The position numbers were made by a program, and so were the translations under genes. Below the pieces are notes generated by a model, which had not been told where the DNA came from, ran no database searches, and saw only the letters and a list, made by a program, of their open reading frames with translations. From NCBI GenBank assembly GCA_034008185.1, contig CM067081.1:68066054-68130053 (forward strand): a stretch of DNA of 64,000 bases. The letters are read 5' to 3'. The stretch is from Gorsachius magnificus. Its lineage: Eukaryota; Chordata; Aves; Pelecaniformes; Ardeidae. This document shows positions 33,880 to 46,050 of this stretch, in pieces. How positions within the stretch are numbered: position 1 is the stretch's first letter; each line of letters begins with the position of its first letter.

Positions 33880-34210
33880 AGTATTAGCAGCAAGGACAGG
33901 GGACGGGGTTTGCCTGAGCTGGGAAACCTCAAGAAGTTGGAGAGTGGGGTAGGGCGAAGGAGGGGGTGGAGGGAGAGAGAGGCTGATGGGAGAAAAACTG
34001 GGAGCCAAGGGAGAAATGGGACCCTGATGAAAACTGGAAGCCCTGACAGAAGGTGTGGGTATGGCTGCTGAGGGGGCAGCTGTGCTGAGCTGAGTCTGGG
34101 AGAGCGAAGAGCCTTGGTGGGAGGGAGCCCAAGGCTGGGACGTGACACCCCTGGGGAGGAGGCTACATGGGGAGAGGCTGGCACTGGGGCTCAGGGTGGG
34201 ACTGGGACCT
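33880..34210. repeat. Purine-rich strand-asymmetric tract
   Basis: The + strand is strongly A/G-biased, most densely about 33950-34020, for example GGGCGAAGGAGGGGGTGGAG and AGAGAGAGGCTGATGGGAG. The opposite strand gives Ser/Pro/Leu-rich low-complexity ORFs that are not genes. Confidence 0.6.
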
Positions 34211-35163
34211 TGGCAGCAATTAACTCACTGAGACCTGGGAATGGGTCCATCACCCCTGTCCCTCTGCTGTTGCAAAGACCTGGGAATCCCACTGTCCCAT
34301 GTCTTCACAGCACTCATCCTTGCCATCAACAGAAACACCTCTCCCGCCCAGCTCTCACTTTGCTACCGCTGGTGACATCTCCAAGGTGCAGCTACAACTC
34401 CTAAACTCAAATAGATATTATATGATGGAAGTTCTGGGTTTGTTTCCTTTAAAAAAGCAAACTGACTAAAAATGTCATGTATCTAGATGCATAACACTAC
34501 CTTAACAGAACAGGAATGTTTCACACCCCTGAATCTGAGATGAAGAAACCGGCACCTAAATTGCCCATGACTTCACTTTTGCTTGTGTGCAATGTAATCT
34601 TTTATTACATGATTGCATACTATTTTTCCCATAGGATGCCTGCCTCATTTAGTGCACAAGATGTGCTGCTCTGGACTTGAGTCAAGGCTCTGACGTGGCT
34701 GCCAAAGCCACCCCATCTTTTGCAGAGGTTGGAGGATGTCTAGTAAGTGACCATAGGGAAACTCAGAGTAGCGCAGGTTTTCTGACTCCTCCAGCTGCAA
34801 AGGCTCGTGCCACACTTTCCACAGAGAGAGATTCATCTCATGCACCCTAGCTGCGTAGGAGTCGGTTGTCTGGTCTAAGTTACTCATGCAGGCTCTCTGT
34901 CAGCATGCACAGGCAGGCACTGAACAGTATTGATCAGAACTGATCAGTAATTAAGGGCTGGGCTCAGGCCTGGACCCTGAGGAAAAAAAAATCCAAAATG
35001 CTGAGTATTTGCTCAATGAGTAAATATGTGCATCCAGGATACTGATGGAGCTAGAGAAACTTAAGAAAACAGGTGTGCAAGGAGGCAAATTAGGTCTGCA
35101 GGGCAAACCTCCAAAGCAGTCCTATTTAGAGTGCTTGAGTTTGGATGCTTAATCCAGTTTTCT

Positions 35164-35207
35164 GTTTGTCATGCACTCAGGACAGGTTTGTCATGCACTC
35201 AGGACAG
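35164..35207. repeat. Perfect 22-bp tandem duplication
   Basis: GTTTGTCATGCACTCAGGAC followed by AG occurs twice head to tail at 35164-35185 and 35186-35207 with no mismatch. Confidence 0.95.
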
Positions 35208-36079
35208 GTTTCAGGAGTCCAGTCCTGTGACTGCAAGAGGTCCCTTGTGTCTTAGGGATACACGGTTAGTTTTGTGTGGGATGGGTAATCAGTGAAAATG
35301 AGGCATCTATCCCAGTTAACCACTGCTCTTGCTTATTGGTGGAGCTCTATTTTTTCCATCCTTTTACTGGCAGACAGCAGAGACCTGCAAAGTGCCTCGG
35401 CACACTACAAGCCAGAACCCGCTTCACCATATTACAGTGTCTGAATCAGCAGCCTTAGAAGTACAAATCTCAGACAGATCTTTTACTCTCCTGCTGCAAA
35501 TATTGCAAGATTCAATTTCTGAGATGGTTAATTCTAGTTTCTCAGTCCTGAGGCACGTATCCATAGCCGGAGAAGCACTTAACCGTGCGCATACATGTCA
35601 CTGTTCAGGCAGAACTTACTCCTGGGGTCATTTCTCTAGTGTCACTTGCCAGGAAAGAAAAATCCCTTCCTTTGCTTTCCCTTTTGGCAAAGAAGATACA
35701 CATGTGCAGCAAAATTGAAGTCAATGGGCGTTAAGCGCATGCTTGAATGCTTCCTTGAATTGGGAGCTCAATTTCTAATGTGGCAGTGATTTGCAGAAAG
35801 GATACATGGAAACATGGAGGGTCCATTTTAAAGGTCAAACTCACTGCTCCCATCTTACTCTGCAGCACTGTTGTGGTTACAACTTGCTCGAAAGCTCCAC
35901 GAAAACCATAGAAACACAGCACAGATCTGCCAGTCGTGACAGTAAGTCTGGATACGACCGCTTTGTCAGAATATAACATGGCAGAATTAGTGCCAGTTAC
36001 TATAAAAGACCTAACAACGCGTGACATGTTTTACTCAGGTTTGCATCTGGGAACAGTGCCAGGCGGCGAGGGGAACATG

Positions 36080-36106
36080 ACTCACACACACACACACACA
36101 TGCACG
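36080..36106. repeat. (CA)n microsatellite
   Basis: ACTCACACACACACACACAC followed by ATGCACGC; about ten CA units. Confidence 0.9.
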
Positions 36107-39100
36107 CTCAGCTCTCCTGTTTTGCTTAATGTACAGTCATATTTTCTTGAAGGGGGTGGCAAGGAAAATGTTTTGCTCTGGTGCCGCTAGGCAGACAGCA
36201 CCCCCCTCTCCCACATGAACTGACGGCATCAGTGGGATGTGGGCAAGCCTGTGGTCCAGGCCCTGTCCGACCACAGTCCATCCCTGCATTGGTCCTGTTT
36301 CTTGCACCAGCAGAAACTGGACGAGCAGGAGGTGGAAAAGAACATGGGGGGCACATGCAGCCTGATGGGTTAGTCACTTGACAGTCAATCACTGCAACAC
36401 GAAGTGACAAGGACGCCACCTGGGAAATTTCCCCGCTCTGCTGCTCAGGCTGCTGAATGCTTTATGGCAGAGAGCAGCTGAAGGAAGGTGGGTTTATAAA
36501 CCGATAGCGGGAAACTACACCCAGAAGACAGAGGTGGGCACTAACTATCCCAGCAGACCAATTAAATATCAAGGCTAAATGACGGGAGAGCTAGGAGCAA
36601 TTTCCTTTCTAATCCAGCCATCCATAACCAGGTTTTGGAATATCAAGTAGGATAAGATAAAATAATTGGTTTTCCTCGCTCTCCCCCTGCACAAAAATGA
36701 AAGGAATCACAAACATTAACAGCATCTCTGAGAGGGCGAAGCTCACTTCACCTTCCTGTCTGACCAGCTGCAACTCCCACGAAAGGCTGTGCTGTCAGGC
36801 AACGGAATAGGCAACTCTTCCCTTAAACCCTGAGCCCTGAGCCGTGAGCAATCAGAGCCTTTGAATGCACCTCCGACTCGGCTCGTGGCGTGACCGCTCG
36901 GGTTTGATCAGTAGCTGGGATGTGGCGAGTGCTGGAGCTGCAAGCCAACCTCTATGGGAGAAGTAGCACTGCTCCGTTGCCTGCACGAGCCTGATTTTGA
37001 ATGCCGTAAATATTAAGGAATGTGCTACTTCTTCCAACCTTTCAGTGCTCTGTCTCTGTGCGCACAGATGGGCGTTGGGAGACAGAAAGCCAAGTACAGC
37101 TAAGTGCACTGAAATGCTTTGCAGCTTTTAAAAATTTCATCCAGCATCTGAATCTGTTTATCTAACCTTTTTTTCCCTCTCCTCCCTTTTCTTTCTCAGA
37201 GAATTGCTCCTACTGTGCGGATGAAATGCACCAAAATGCAAACAAGCAAAATACGGAGCTGAGTGACGTTGAAGGCAAGTTCCTCTATTGCCAGATGTGA
37301 AAAGAACAAGTGTTTTGAAAACCATAATTTGTTTTAAAAAAAATATAATTTGGTACTTCTGAGCAATTTGATGATTTAATGAGCACAGATGGATGTGGGA
37401 TGAATTTCTAGGAGACAAGTGTTTAATGTATTGGCTCAGATTATTCCAGGACTAAGCATTATCCTTCCTAGTGCATGAAGGTAATTAATATTTCCCATTA
37501 TGGGCATGAAAAAACCCATAAGATCAGTGAAGGAATGCAGATACACCAATGATATGGAAGTTAATTCATAAATCAATTAGAGAATCTTGCCTGCTGTGTA
37601 TAATTAGGGTTACTTCAATTATAGCTTATTTTCAGATTTAAGACTCAGGCATTAAAATGCTTAAAATCAGAGTAAGTTCCTTACCACCATATACTTCAGT
37701 TGGAAGTATTTACTCAGTTTTAGCAGTCTAAATCTATTTACTCCTGATTCCAGCGCGGCTGAGCAGACTCAGCTAGCCCATGTCCCTCTGGTTCTGTTCT
37801 GCCACTTAAAATTGTCATCAGCTAAATGTTTCACTCTCCGGACCACCCTGAGGTGAACTGAGACATTTGTAGGATATGGGACTAGCCTTGGCACATTAAA
37901 CAATGTGTCTGGACTTCTCTACAGCAAAGCTTTGAGAGCAGCACCTCGACAGCCAGCTCTGGAGACGTCAGGGGATGTTCTTCCCGGCTTCTTTTCATGG
38001 CTACATTTAACTAAAGGTGCAGCATTCCACTGATTTAGTTACACCGGTGCTAAATCTGGTTTATATTGGTTTAGCTTTTCTTATAGCATTAATCTAAACT
38101 GATGTAGACCAAATTAAGTGCACCTAAATAGGAATTGGTTTTTCACTCTTTTTACTAAATTGCTTTTTCATGGATTTTAAGAACAAGAGACTACTGTGAT
38201 AGTCTGCTCTCACTGACTTAATTTCAGTGCTGAAGGACTTGCCTGTATTTATTTCTGCTTCAAGCCTAATAGCTGCGCTTGAACAGCAGCATCTATTTTA
38301 GACAAAATGCCCAATCTAGAGTAAAATATTCCCATGTCTGTCCTGTCTGCAGTCTCTTACAGACTGTTACCAAGCCATTCCTAAGCCTGCTCTTTACCAG
38401 GTGTACCAGGGCTCCCTGTATCACTCACTGCAAGTCTTCAGTTTTAAATCTTCCATCATTCTTATGATGCTTCTCTGAGGCCACTCCACTTTGCTTCAGA
38501 TTTGGCTCTTCTGAAATACACTGTTATTCTGTGTTCTCCTTAGCAATGCGTTGAATTAGCTCTGTACCAATGGGTCTGCCCTCTTCATCACCTACCTCCC
38601 ACTTCAGTCGTCCATTCTGCAACAGCAAAGACTTTATGTCAGGCAGTGCAAGTCCAAGACCCAGCTCTTCCTGGGCTACATAACATACATACATACACAA
38701 TCATTTTTTAGCGATTTCTGATCTAGAGTTAGATCTGATGCCGGTGAATCCATTTTCAATCCACTCAGTATCTGCAGTATCAGCTGTGTACCGTTTACTC
38801 AGCAAGACATTTTATGGTAATGAACTAGATGCCTTAGAAAAGTTTAAATACGTTAGAGTGTCATTGTTACCTTCCCAGCCAAATTTCAACCTGCCTTCAG
38901 TAAAACACTGTGTAAGGTACAAATTGCCCTGTAGTATCCCTTATTATGATCTGCATCATCTGCTCCATGACCCCAGCTGGATTCAGGGTCAGACGGCTTG
39001 CCCAGTCCATTCCCTTCAGCCTCTTTCATACACTCAGACAAAAATAGTTTCTTTCAAACTTCATTCCAAAATTGTTTTAAATATCAACTCCAGAGAGTTC

Positions 39101-39997
39101 CCTAGATTGCTTTTTGAAAACTCGCTGATGCTTTTGTAAAAACCATGTTCTCCTCAATCACTTTTTGAGTGGAAAGCTTTTCAATAGCATCCTATCAGTA
39201 CACTCACTATCTGTTCCCTTCCCAGGGCTCAAACTGCAGTCTTGTAGAAAATATTTACCTGAAGCCAATACGACTCTGCACATGGAGACCTAGCTCTTTT
39301 CTGTACCCCTGTTTCTACTCAGTTATCTCTCTCTCCATCTGCTTTTATGTTTTGGTGTTCCTACTCGACTCTTTTTGGGTTTGCAAGGTCAGTTACTCTA
39401 AGGTACAAAAGGTGCAGAGCAGGCCGCTGAAATGAGCTCCAGAATCACTGTTACGTTTCTGTCTAGGAATGAGCTACATTTTTGGTAACAGGTCACTGAA
39501 GATGGCACTACCTTTAAGTATCCTAAACAAGGAGAGTTTGAAACAGTCTTTGGTATTGCAGAACAGGCCAGAAAGGGCCTTGATGAGCAAAGACAACATC
39601 CTGTTGCCCCCAGGCAGGAAGCGCCACATGAGAACTCCATAAAGTTTATTAAAACATAGGGATCCCACTTAAAAAGTGTCCTTTGCCAACAGCATTTACA
39701 CCCTTTGGGCTGAGAAAGCGCTGCTGTCCTCCACATTTAGACCAGAGCTGTATGGCGTCATGAACAGGTGCCGCTCACCACTTTTTTAATCAATGAACGT
39801 TAAACCTGCACTGTGTATCAAATGATTTTCAATGGTCAGATGCATGTAAGCCCTGTCTTCCTAAAAGACACCTGAGCCACCTACAGTCAATCCACAGAAC
39901 AGCAAAACTTCAACAACCCTTGAGCAAGTCAAACTTGCAGCCCTCCTCCAAATGCTCCCCAAGGACACGGGGTGACCTCAGGAGATACACAACTTAC

Positions 39998-40335
39998 CTT
40001 TCCCGGGGCAAAGGCTTGGGCTCTGGCCGAATAGCTGCCATGGAAGAGAGGGGCTGCCTGGCAGGAGACGGGATGGAAAAATTCAAATCCAAGGAGCCTG
40101 TTTTCCTGTGCAGAGGTTCCAGCCCCATGGCTCCCTGCATTTCACTCTCAATAGGGCATGAGCCGGCCCTGCCGTGGCTGGAGAGGGAGGAGAGCTCGGG
40201 TCCCACTGCCCCTTGCAGGATGCCTTCGGTGGCTGCCTGAGGGTCATGTGTGGGGGACACAGATGGTGGGGAGCGTGACTTCTTTTTTGTTGATGCTCCT
40301 GCTAGAAGTTTCAGCAGCCCGCTCTTCTTCTCCTT
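39998..40335 (-). CDS. SH3RF3: SH3RF3 (POSH2) penultimate coding exon
   Basis: 338-nt exon on the - strand. The acceptor CATTCCTTTGCAG ends at 40336, and phase 0 begins KEKKSGLLKLLAGASTKKK. It runs through a Ser/Pro-rich linker (SRSPPSVSP), an LQGAVGPELSS block, HGRAGSCP and LHRKTGSLD to PKPLPRE, leaving AG before the GTAAGT donor. KEKKSGLLKLLAGAST and QGAVGPEL with HGRAGSCP are highly characteristic of the region between the third and fourth SH3 domains in SH3RF1 and SH3RF3. Joining to 30051 restores Arg and leads straight into the fourth SH3. The exon carries no enzymatic domain and is a scaffold linker. Earlier exons (RING, SH3 1-3) are not in the window, so the upstream intron exceeds 23 kb. 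Confidence 0.94.
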
Positions 40336-41788
40336 CTGCAAAGGAATGAAATGAAATATGGGCAGTGAGCAGACATACCAACTCTCTTCATTATTCTTTT
40401 GGAAAATCTCAATGTGTATGGCAGGAAACCTCCCCAAACTGCCATGACTAGAGGTGTATCCAGGTACAACTTGACTTTTTGGTAATAAAGGTCCTATGAA
40501 AATCCCTCCCCATCCAACAGGGCTTCAACACGTTCAGTGAAGTAAGGACCTAACTTACTGCAAAGATTATCTCCATTTTCAAATCCACCCAGGCAGTGAT
40601 CATGTGCCTTTTGAAAGAAATAGTGCAGTTACAGTGGGACAGCAAAGGTACAAACTTCCCATGCAGAGAAGGTGGCAATCGAAGTGCTGCCCTCTCTCTT
40701 CCAGGAGAATCCCGTCCCTCAGTAGAGAAACTCCTCAAAGGTAACAAATTAGGCCCTATGGCTAAAAACCTCTGCTGGGAAGCACAAGGGTCTGAGGAGA
40801 GATTTCAGATCCCAGCCCATTGCAAAAGAAGCACTCACGGTTACTGCCTCATTTACTACCTGATGCAGATTTACTGTAGGGAGAATGGAGGCACAAGACA
40901 GTGGTTTAATAGCTCTTTCCAGCACGTGCTCCCCTTCACATCCTGCATCACTCCATCACTCAACTGTACCCAGAGGTGGGTGACTTCTCCTCATATGTTA
41001 AGGTAAAGGTATCACCTTGATGTTTGAAGACAGACCACAAAATTCACAATTGGCAATTGCAATGGCAGTTCATGGGAGGTTTCAAAGTTCTACCAGCGTT
41101 TCTGATACAGAGGAATGAAAACAAAATAACAGCACCCTCTCAATTAATGTGGGAAAAAAACCCGTTCAGCCTGCATTACTGAAGAAACACATCTGACCTT
41201 GTGGTTTTTATAGCAGTGTGAGAAATCCTGCTGCACGTTCACCTCAAGCACACACAAATACCAAATATTATGTCCTTCAGCTAGAAAGTTTTTTGTGTAG
41301 AGGGATTGTGCGCAGAAACTGGCACAGCACTAGGCTAGAGTTGCAAAGAGCAATGCTGTGCAGTAAATTTTCCATTTTTTTTAATGACATGAGAAGTTTT
41401 GCAAAAAGTCTGTTAGGTTTCTTTCTCTTCTGTCAGAAGTACAAACCCAAAACTATCCTTCAGAAACTCAGGGCTGTGAAGTTTAGCGATATTTGATAAT
41501 TTGTTCTATAATAGGATCCCAGGGGATAAAAACGAACCCAGCAACTGCAATACTTAGGGAACACAAACTCTCTTTCGATTTTCAAGCAGGAACACTCTTT
41601 GGAAATACAAGCCAGTAGTTCGTTTATTCTCTGTAGACAAAATGTCCCATGCAAGGTTTAAAATTATACTCTTTTATGTGCTGACTGCTGAAGTAATTTC
41701 TCAACGCAACTTTAAAGAATAGGAGGGCTACAATAAAATAAATATAAGCTTTTAGAAGATGCTTGGATTTACTACAGTAAATGTACTT

Positions 41789-42390
41789 CACAGAACCACA
41801 GAATGGCAAGGGTTGGAAGGGACCTCGGGAGATCATCCAGTCCAACCCCCCTGCTAAAGCAGGCTCACCCAGAGCAGGTTACACAGGACATCGTCCAGGC
41901 GGGCTTTGAATATCTCTAGAGAAGGAGACTCCACAACTGCCCTGGGCAGCCTGTTCCAGTGCTCTGTCACCCTCAAAGTAAAGAAGTTCTTCCTCATGTT
42001 CAACTGAAACCTCTTATGTTTCAGTTTGTGCCCATTGCCCCTTGTCCTGTTGCTGGGCACCACTGAGAAGAATCTGGCTCCATCCTTGTGACATCCACCC
42101 TTAAGATATTTGTATGCGTTGATGAGGTCCCCTCTCAGTCTTCTCTTCTTCAGGCTGAACAAGCCCAACTCTCTCAGCCTTTCCTCATAGGGGAGATGCT
42201 CCAGTCCCTTTATCATCCTTGTTGCTCTCCTCTGAACTCTTTCTAAAAGTTCCTCATCTTTCTTGAACCGGGGAGCCCAGAACTAGACACAGTACTCCAG
42301 GTGTGGTCTCACCAGGGCAGAGTAGAGAGGGAGGATAACCTCCCTCGACCTGCTGGCCACACTCCTCTTAATGCACCCCAGGAGTATCCG
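41789..42390 (-). mobile_element. CR1 LINE, 5'-truncated, with ORF2 C-terminal remnant
   Basis: Reverse-orientation CR1 beginning TTCACAGAACCACAGAATGG and GGGTTGGAAGGGACCTCGGG. The - strand reads an intact stretch of ORF2 C-terminus ([20 protein letters not shown], then [20 protein letters not shown]), and the older end passes GTACTCCAGGTGTGGTCTCA. About 600 bp, the same subfamily as the copy at 17918. The open 120-codon frame is a fossil, not a host gene. Confidence 0.94.
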
Positions 42391-44638
42391 ATAACTCTGC
42401 TCCCAAAGTTCTTGTTTGCCCTCTTTAGCTGTCACAGACTGGTAAGAAAACAGAAACACCTTAGATGTTAAGACACGGAAGAGCTAAAATGAAGCATGGT
42501 TGTTATCACAGAGACAACGATCTGATTTTTGAAGAGTAGAGTCTGAACTACGCTTCCAGATCCCAGTCCTCTGCATACCAGGTTCCAAGTATACACTCTG
42601 TTTAAAAGGGCATTTGTCACTTACAGGATGAAAGGATCCACCCTGTCAAGATGTTCATCCAGGCAGAATCCATGGAAGCTAAGGGAGGCTGGCCATATGG
42701 CACCATCAGGTCAAAAATACGAAATAAATTCCCCTGGAAACAATAGAAAAGCAGACCAGACACCCCTGATAAACGTCTTCTTTCTCCTATGGGAAGGGAC
42801 CGTTGTGGGAACTGTGGTAGGTGTGCATGTTAGAATTCACCTAAAGCACCAGAAAAATACTTCAGTGTTTCTCTCACTCTCTAATTAAGAAATATGGATG
42901 TTGTCATCGTTATAGCAAATTTTAAAGCTCTTCACGAAATTGCAAAACGCCCCTTTCCCTGTGGCACACTGAAACAATAGCTCTAATGATCCCAGCATAC
43001 TGTGTCAATATGCATTTGAAGGTGTCCAGAGGTCAGTGACAGAATACAATAGCCATTGTGGGGCTCTGGAGAGCCGGCTATTGTGCAGCAGTGAGCACTT
43101 TCAGCCCCTTTAATTGGCAGCTTTGCACATGCAAAGTAACTATGTGAACGAAAGCCCCGTATAACGAACAATTAATATTCCTATGTGGTAGCAGCTTTTC
43201 TGATTTTTTGCTTCTAATTTAAATACCTTGGCAAATTTTCATTAGAAAACCCTTGCATAAGTTAGACCATTTAAGGCATAGAAGCAGACATTTTTGGAAA
43301 GAAGGAGATGGATATATTCACACCCATCTGCACATTAAAAAGCAGATGAGTCCGACAGTAGTTCAGTTTTGTTTACAAGAACGGCTTTCACTCTACATGG
43401 TTAGCCCTGGCATAAATTTCTACACTCAGACTACTATCCCTCAGATAACAGAGGACTGTAATGAACTTGCTGAGGTAACTGTTGTTCTACTTTAAAGAAA
43501 GGAAAAATAAAGAATTGATTTTTAGCCCTTCTTAGTTCACTGAGCTTTTTACTAAACTTTTGAGGCTAAAATCTGTGTTCTCTAAAGAGAGAAGATGACT
43601 TCAATTACTAAGCCTAGTCCTGCTAGTCAAAATCTGAGGAGTCCAATTCTTCCCATCATAGCCTTGGGCAAGACATCTAGAGGTGAACTGATATGAACCA
43701 CTTTGGGTGCCTGGAGATTAGACATTACGTCTTTCTCCCTCTGAGTCTGGCAAAAGCTCTCAGCCTTCTGGTATCCCATTGCCAGATCCTCTGCCGATGC
43801 TGCTCAGAGCACTTCAAGCAAAACAAGGACTGTCAGGAGCTGATAATTTACTGTGACGTCTCTCATGAGAAACAGATTGGGTTTAAACCTCCTGTGATCA
43901 GCAGTTCAACCTAAACCCCTTCATGCTTCCTCCCCCCATCTGTAAAACGGGACTAAGTTAGAACTCCTCCTTGTGCCGTGGGAATTCGTTAAGGACTCCA
44001 GGGTTAGAAAGCTGTACATTTGTTTTGAGAGTAACTGGTCCTTTTCCATGGGTTTAATATTAAAAAAAAAAGAAAAGATTTGGAACAGGATGTTCGTATG
44101 CAGTCCCAGTAGTGACTTATTGCAAATGTCCAAGTATTATGAATTCATTTAATATTTAGTGTAATAGCAGCCATCCTTCACAAGAAATTAATTTAATATT
44201 TATATGGCTATCCAAGACAGCCCTTTCTTTGGCAGTTTCACTGTAAATCAAAGAAGCATTAATGGGCATAAATGCTGTAGAGAAATCTACACCGATTGGT
44301 TACAGACTGTGGGTTTTGCAAAGAGATAAGAAGTTTACAGAGGACAGTTGTGATGACTTTCAGGAATTAAGTTTTTGAATGAAAAAAAAAAGATGGTTTA
44401 CTTTTTCCATTCACAGATGGCTGTTTTATTGTCTTCTAAGAAATCTGTAATCTACTGAAACATCTGTGTAATTATTGAGTTTTCTTTGTTTAGTAGCTAC
44501 ATTTCCAATTGACTGCAAACTGTGTTTGACGTCCCTGTCTCCTGAACCTGTCAAGGTCAGACCTTCGCATCTGTGTTGATGGGTGGATTCACGGTATGGA
44601 CAGCACTTCTCCCATCTCCTGGTTACTGACCACATGTC

Positions 44639-44760
44639 TAACTCAACTTAAATCATTGCCTTCATGTTGCTCAGATTTTATTCCAGGAGGTTCAGAGTTT
44701 AACTGAATTTATATCATCACCTTCATGTTGCTCAGGTTTTATTCTAGGAGGTTCAGAGTC
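44639..44760. repeat. Two-copy 61-bp tandem duplication, diverged
   Basis: CTTCATGTTGCTCAG plus ATTTTATTCCAGGAGGTTCAGAGT at 44660 recurs at 44721 as CTTCATGTTGCTCAGGTTTT with a few substitutions. The period is 61 bp. Confidence 0.85.
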
Positions 44761-45982
44761 AAAACTTCCAAACCATTCATTTCACAAGGATCAATATGTT
44801 GTTTAAAAAAAAAAAAAAGCAAGAGTGAAATTAGCTCTTTCAAATAAATCCCAGGCTGTTTCTAGTTAAGAAAAAAAGGACTGTGAACATAGACAGTATA
44901 GGCAGGCCAGAATTTCTTACTTCTCTAGCAAAGCCTATGCTTGAGACCCTGTTCCTACGGTGCAGCTTGAAGGAATCTCAGTGGAAATCAGTTTCTGGCA
45001 GCACAAGGATGGGAGAGGCAGCATTTCTGTGACCCTGAAGCATATACCTGGGGAAGGCAGCACCTGGATAGGTGCAAGTTCCCCTCGATATGTTGCAGTG
45101 GGAACGTTTGGAAAAGTGAATACAGTCTGAGCTTAAGAACTCATGAAGGGCTAGATCAAAAGTAAAGTCTCAGATATGTAAATGTTGAAATATTTTGCTT
45201 CGTGGTAATTGGGGATGATTTTTCCCCTCATTAATAACCCCACTTGAAGATAATAACTAGCTCTTCTTTCAGCTTCAGAGATGAGATGAGCACAGAATGC
45301 AGCTACTTCGTTGATGACTGAGTGATAACGGAGTCCCCTGTCTGCAAAGTAATAATCATGCCACAATCCAAATACCAATTATATGTACTGGCTATATTAA
45401 TATGGATCTTCTTTTTTTTTTTTTAAACCACCCTAATAAACAGAAAATTCTAGTTTAGTTTTCTTCATCTGAAGCTCCTAATACTTCATTTCCTACCTAT
45501 CCAGGCTCATTAAATAAATGAGGAAACCTTACTGCAGCTGATAGAAAAACTGGCTCCAGCCATTGAAATGAGGTAATTTCTCATGCAACACCAGTTACAT
45601 CAATAGATAAGAGAGCCAGAGGGAGAAAAAAAGGTTTCATTTAAAAATGAGAAGAAGAGAAACAAAACTGTTTAAATGCTGCCCTGAGCCCTACAGAACA
45701 AATGAGGAACTCATCTATCAGTCAGTACCCCCAAACCACCACTTTTATTGCTTGTTTAACTTGGTCAGTACTTGTTTCAGTACATTTAAGTTAGTGCCTG
45801 GAGAACAGCACATTCTGATTCCAATATGGCTGCTGGTGGGTGATGCTTGCATTGAAAGAGTAGGTGGTATATTTTGGATTATGTCTTTTAGGAAAAAAGC
45901 TATTCGGGTTTTTAAAATTTGTAAAATTATTTGCCTTGAGATTTTGATAATTATTTAAAAAGCACAAAACCCAAACCAGCAT

Positions 45983-46050
45983 CATCTCAAAGGAAAGCTT
46001 CAAGTCTGGGATGTCTCATCTCAAAGGAAAGCTTCAAGTCTGGGATGTCT
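45983..46050. repeat. Perfect 34-bp tandem duplication
   Basis: CATCTCAAAGGAAAGCTTCA plus AGTCTGGGATGTCT occurs at 45983-46016 and again at 46017-46050 with no mismatch. Confidence 0.97.

Larger units (their letters stand above)
30052..39997 (-). other. SH3RF3: Last intron of SH3RF3
   Basis: About 9.95 kb from the donor GTAAGT (39997, - strand) to the acceptor CAAAG. It holds a + strand solo LTR at 32526-33144, a purine-rich tract near 33880-34210, a 22-bp tandem duplication at 35164 and a CA microsatellite at 36080. Otherwise no gene was recognised. The 133-codon + strand ORF at 38738-39139 has no visible domain. Confidence 0.8.

Noticed and set aside
33729..34184. 151-codon - strand Ser/Pro-rich ORF
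   Set aside because: It results from the purine-biased tract read on the opposite strand. Low complexity, no homology seen.
38738..39139. 133-codon + strand ORF in the SH3RF3 intron
   Set aside because: No domain, no splice or promoter context, and AT-rich composition. It is antisense to the gene.
41854..42216. 120-codon - strand ORF
   Set aside because: It is the C-terminal end of CR1 ORF2 in a truncated repeat copy. The frame at 57602-57955 is the same case.
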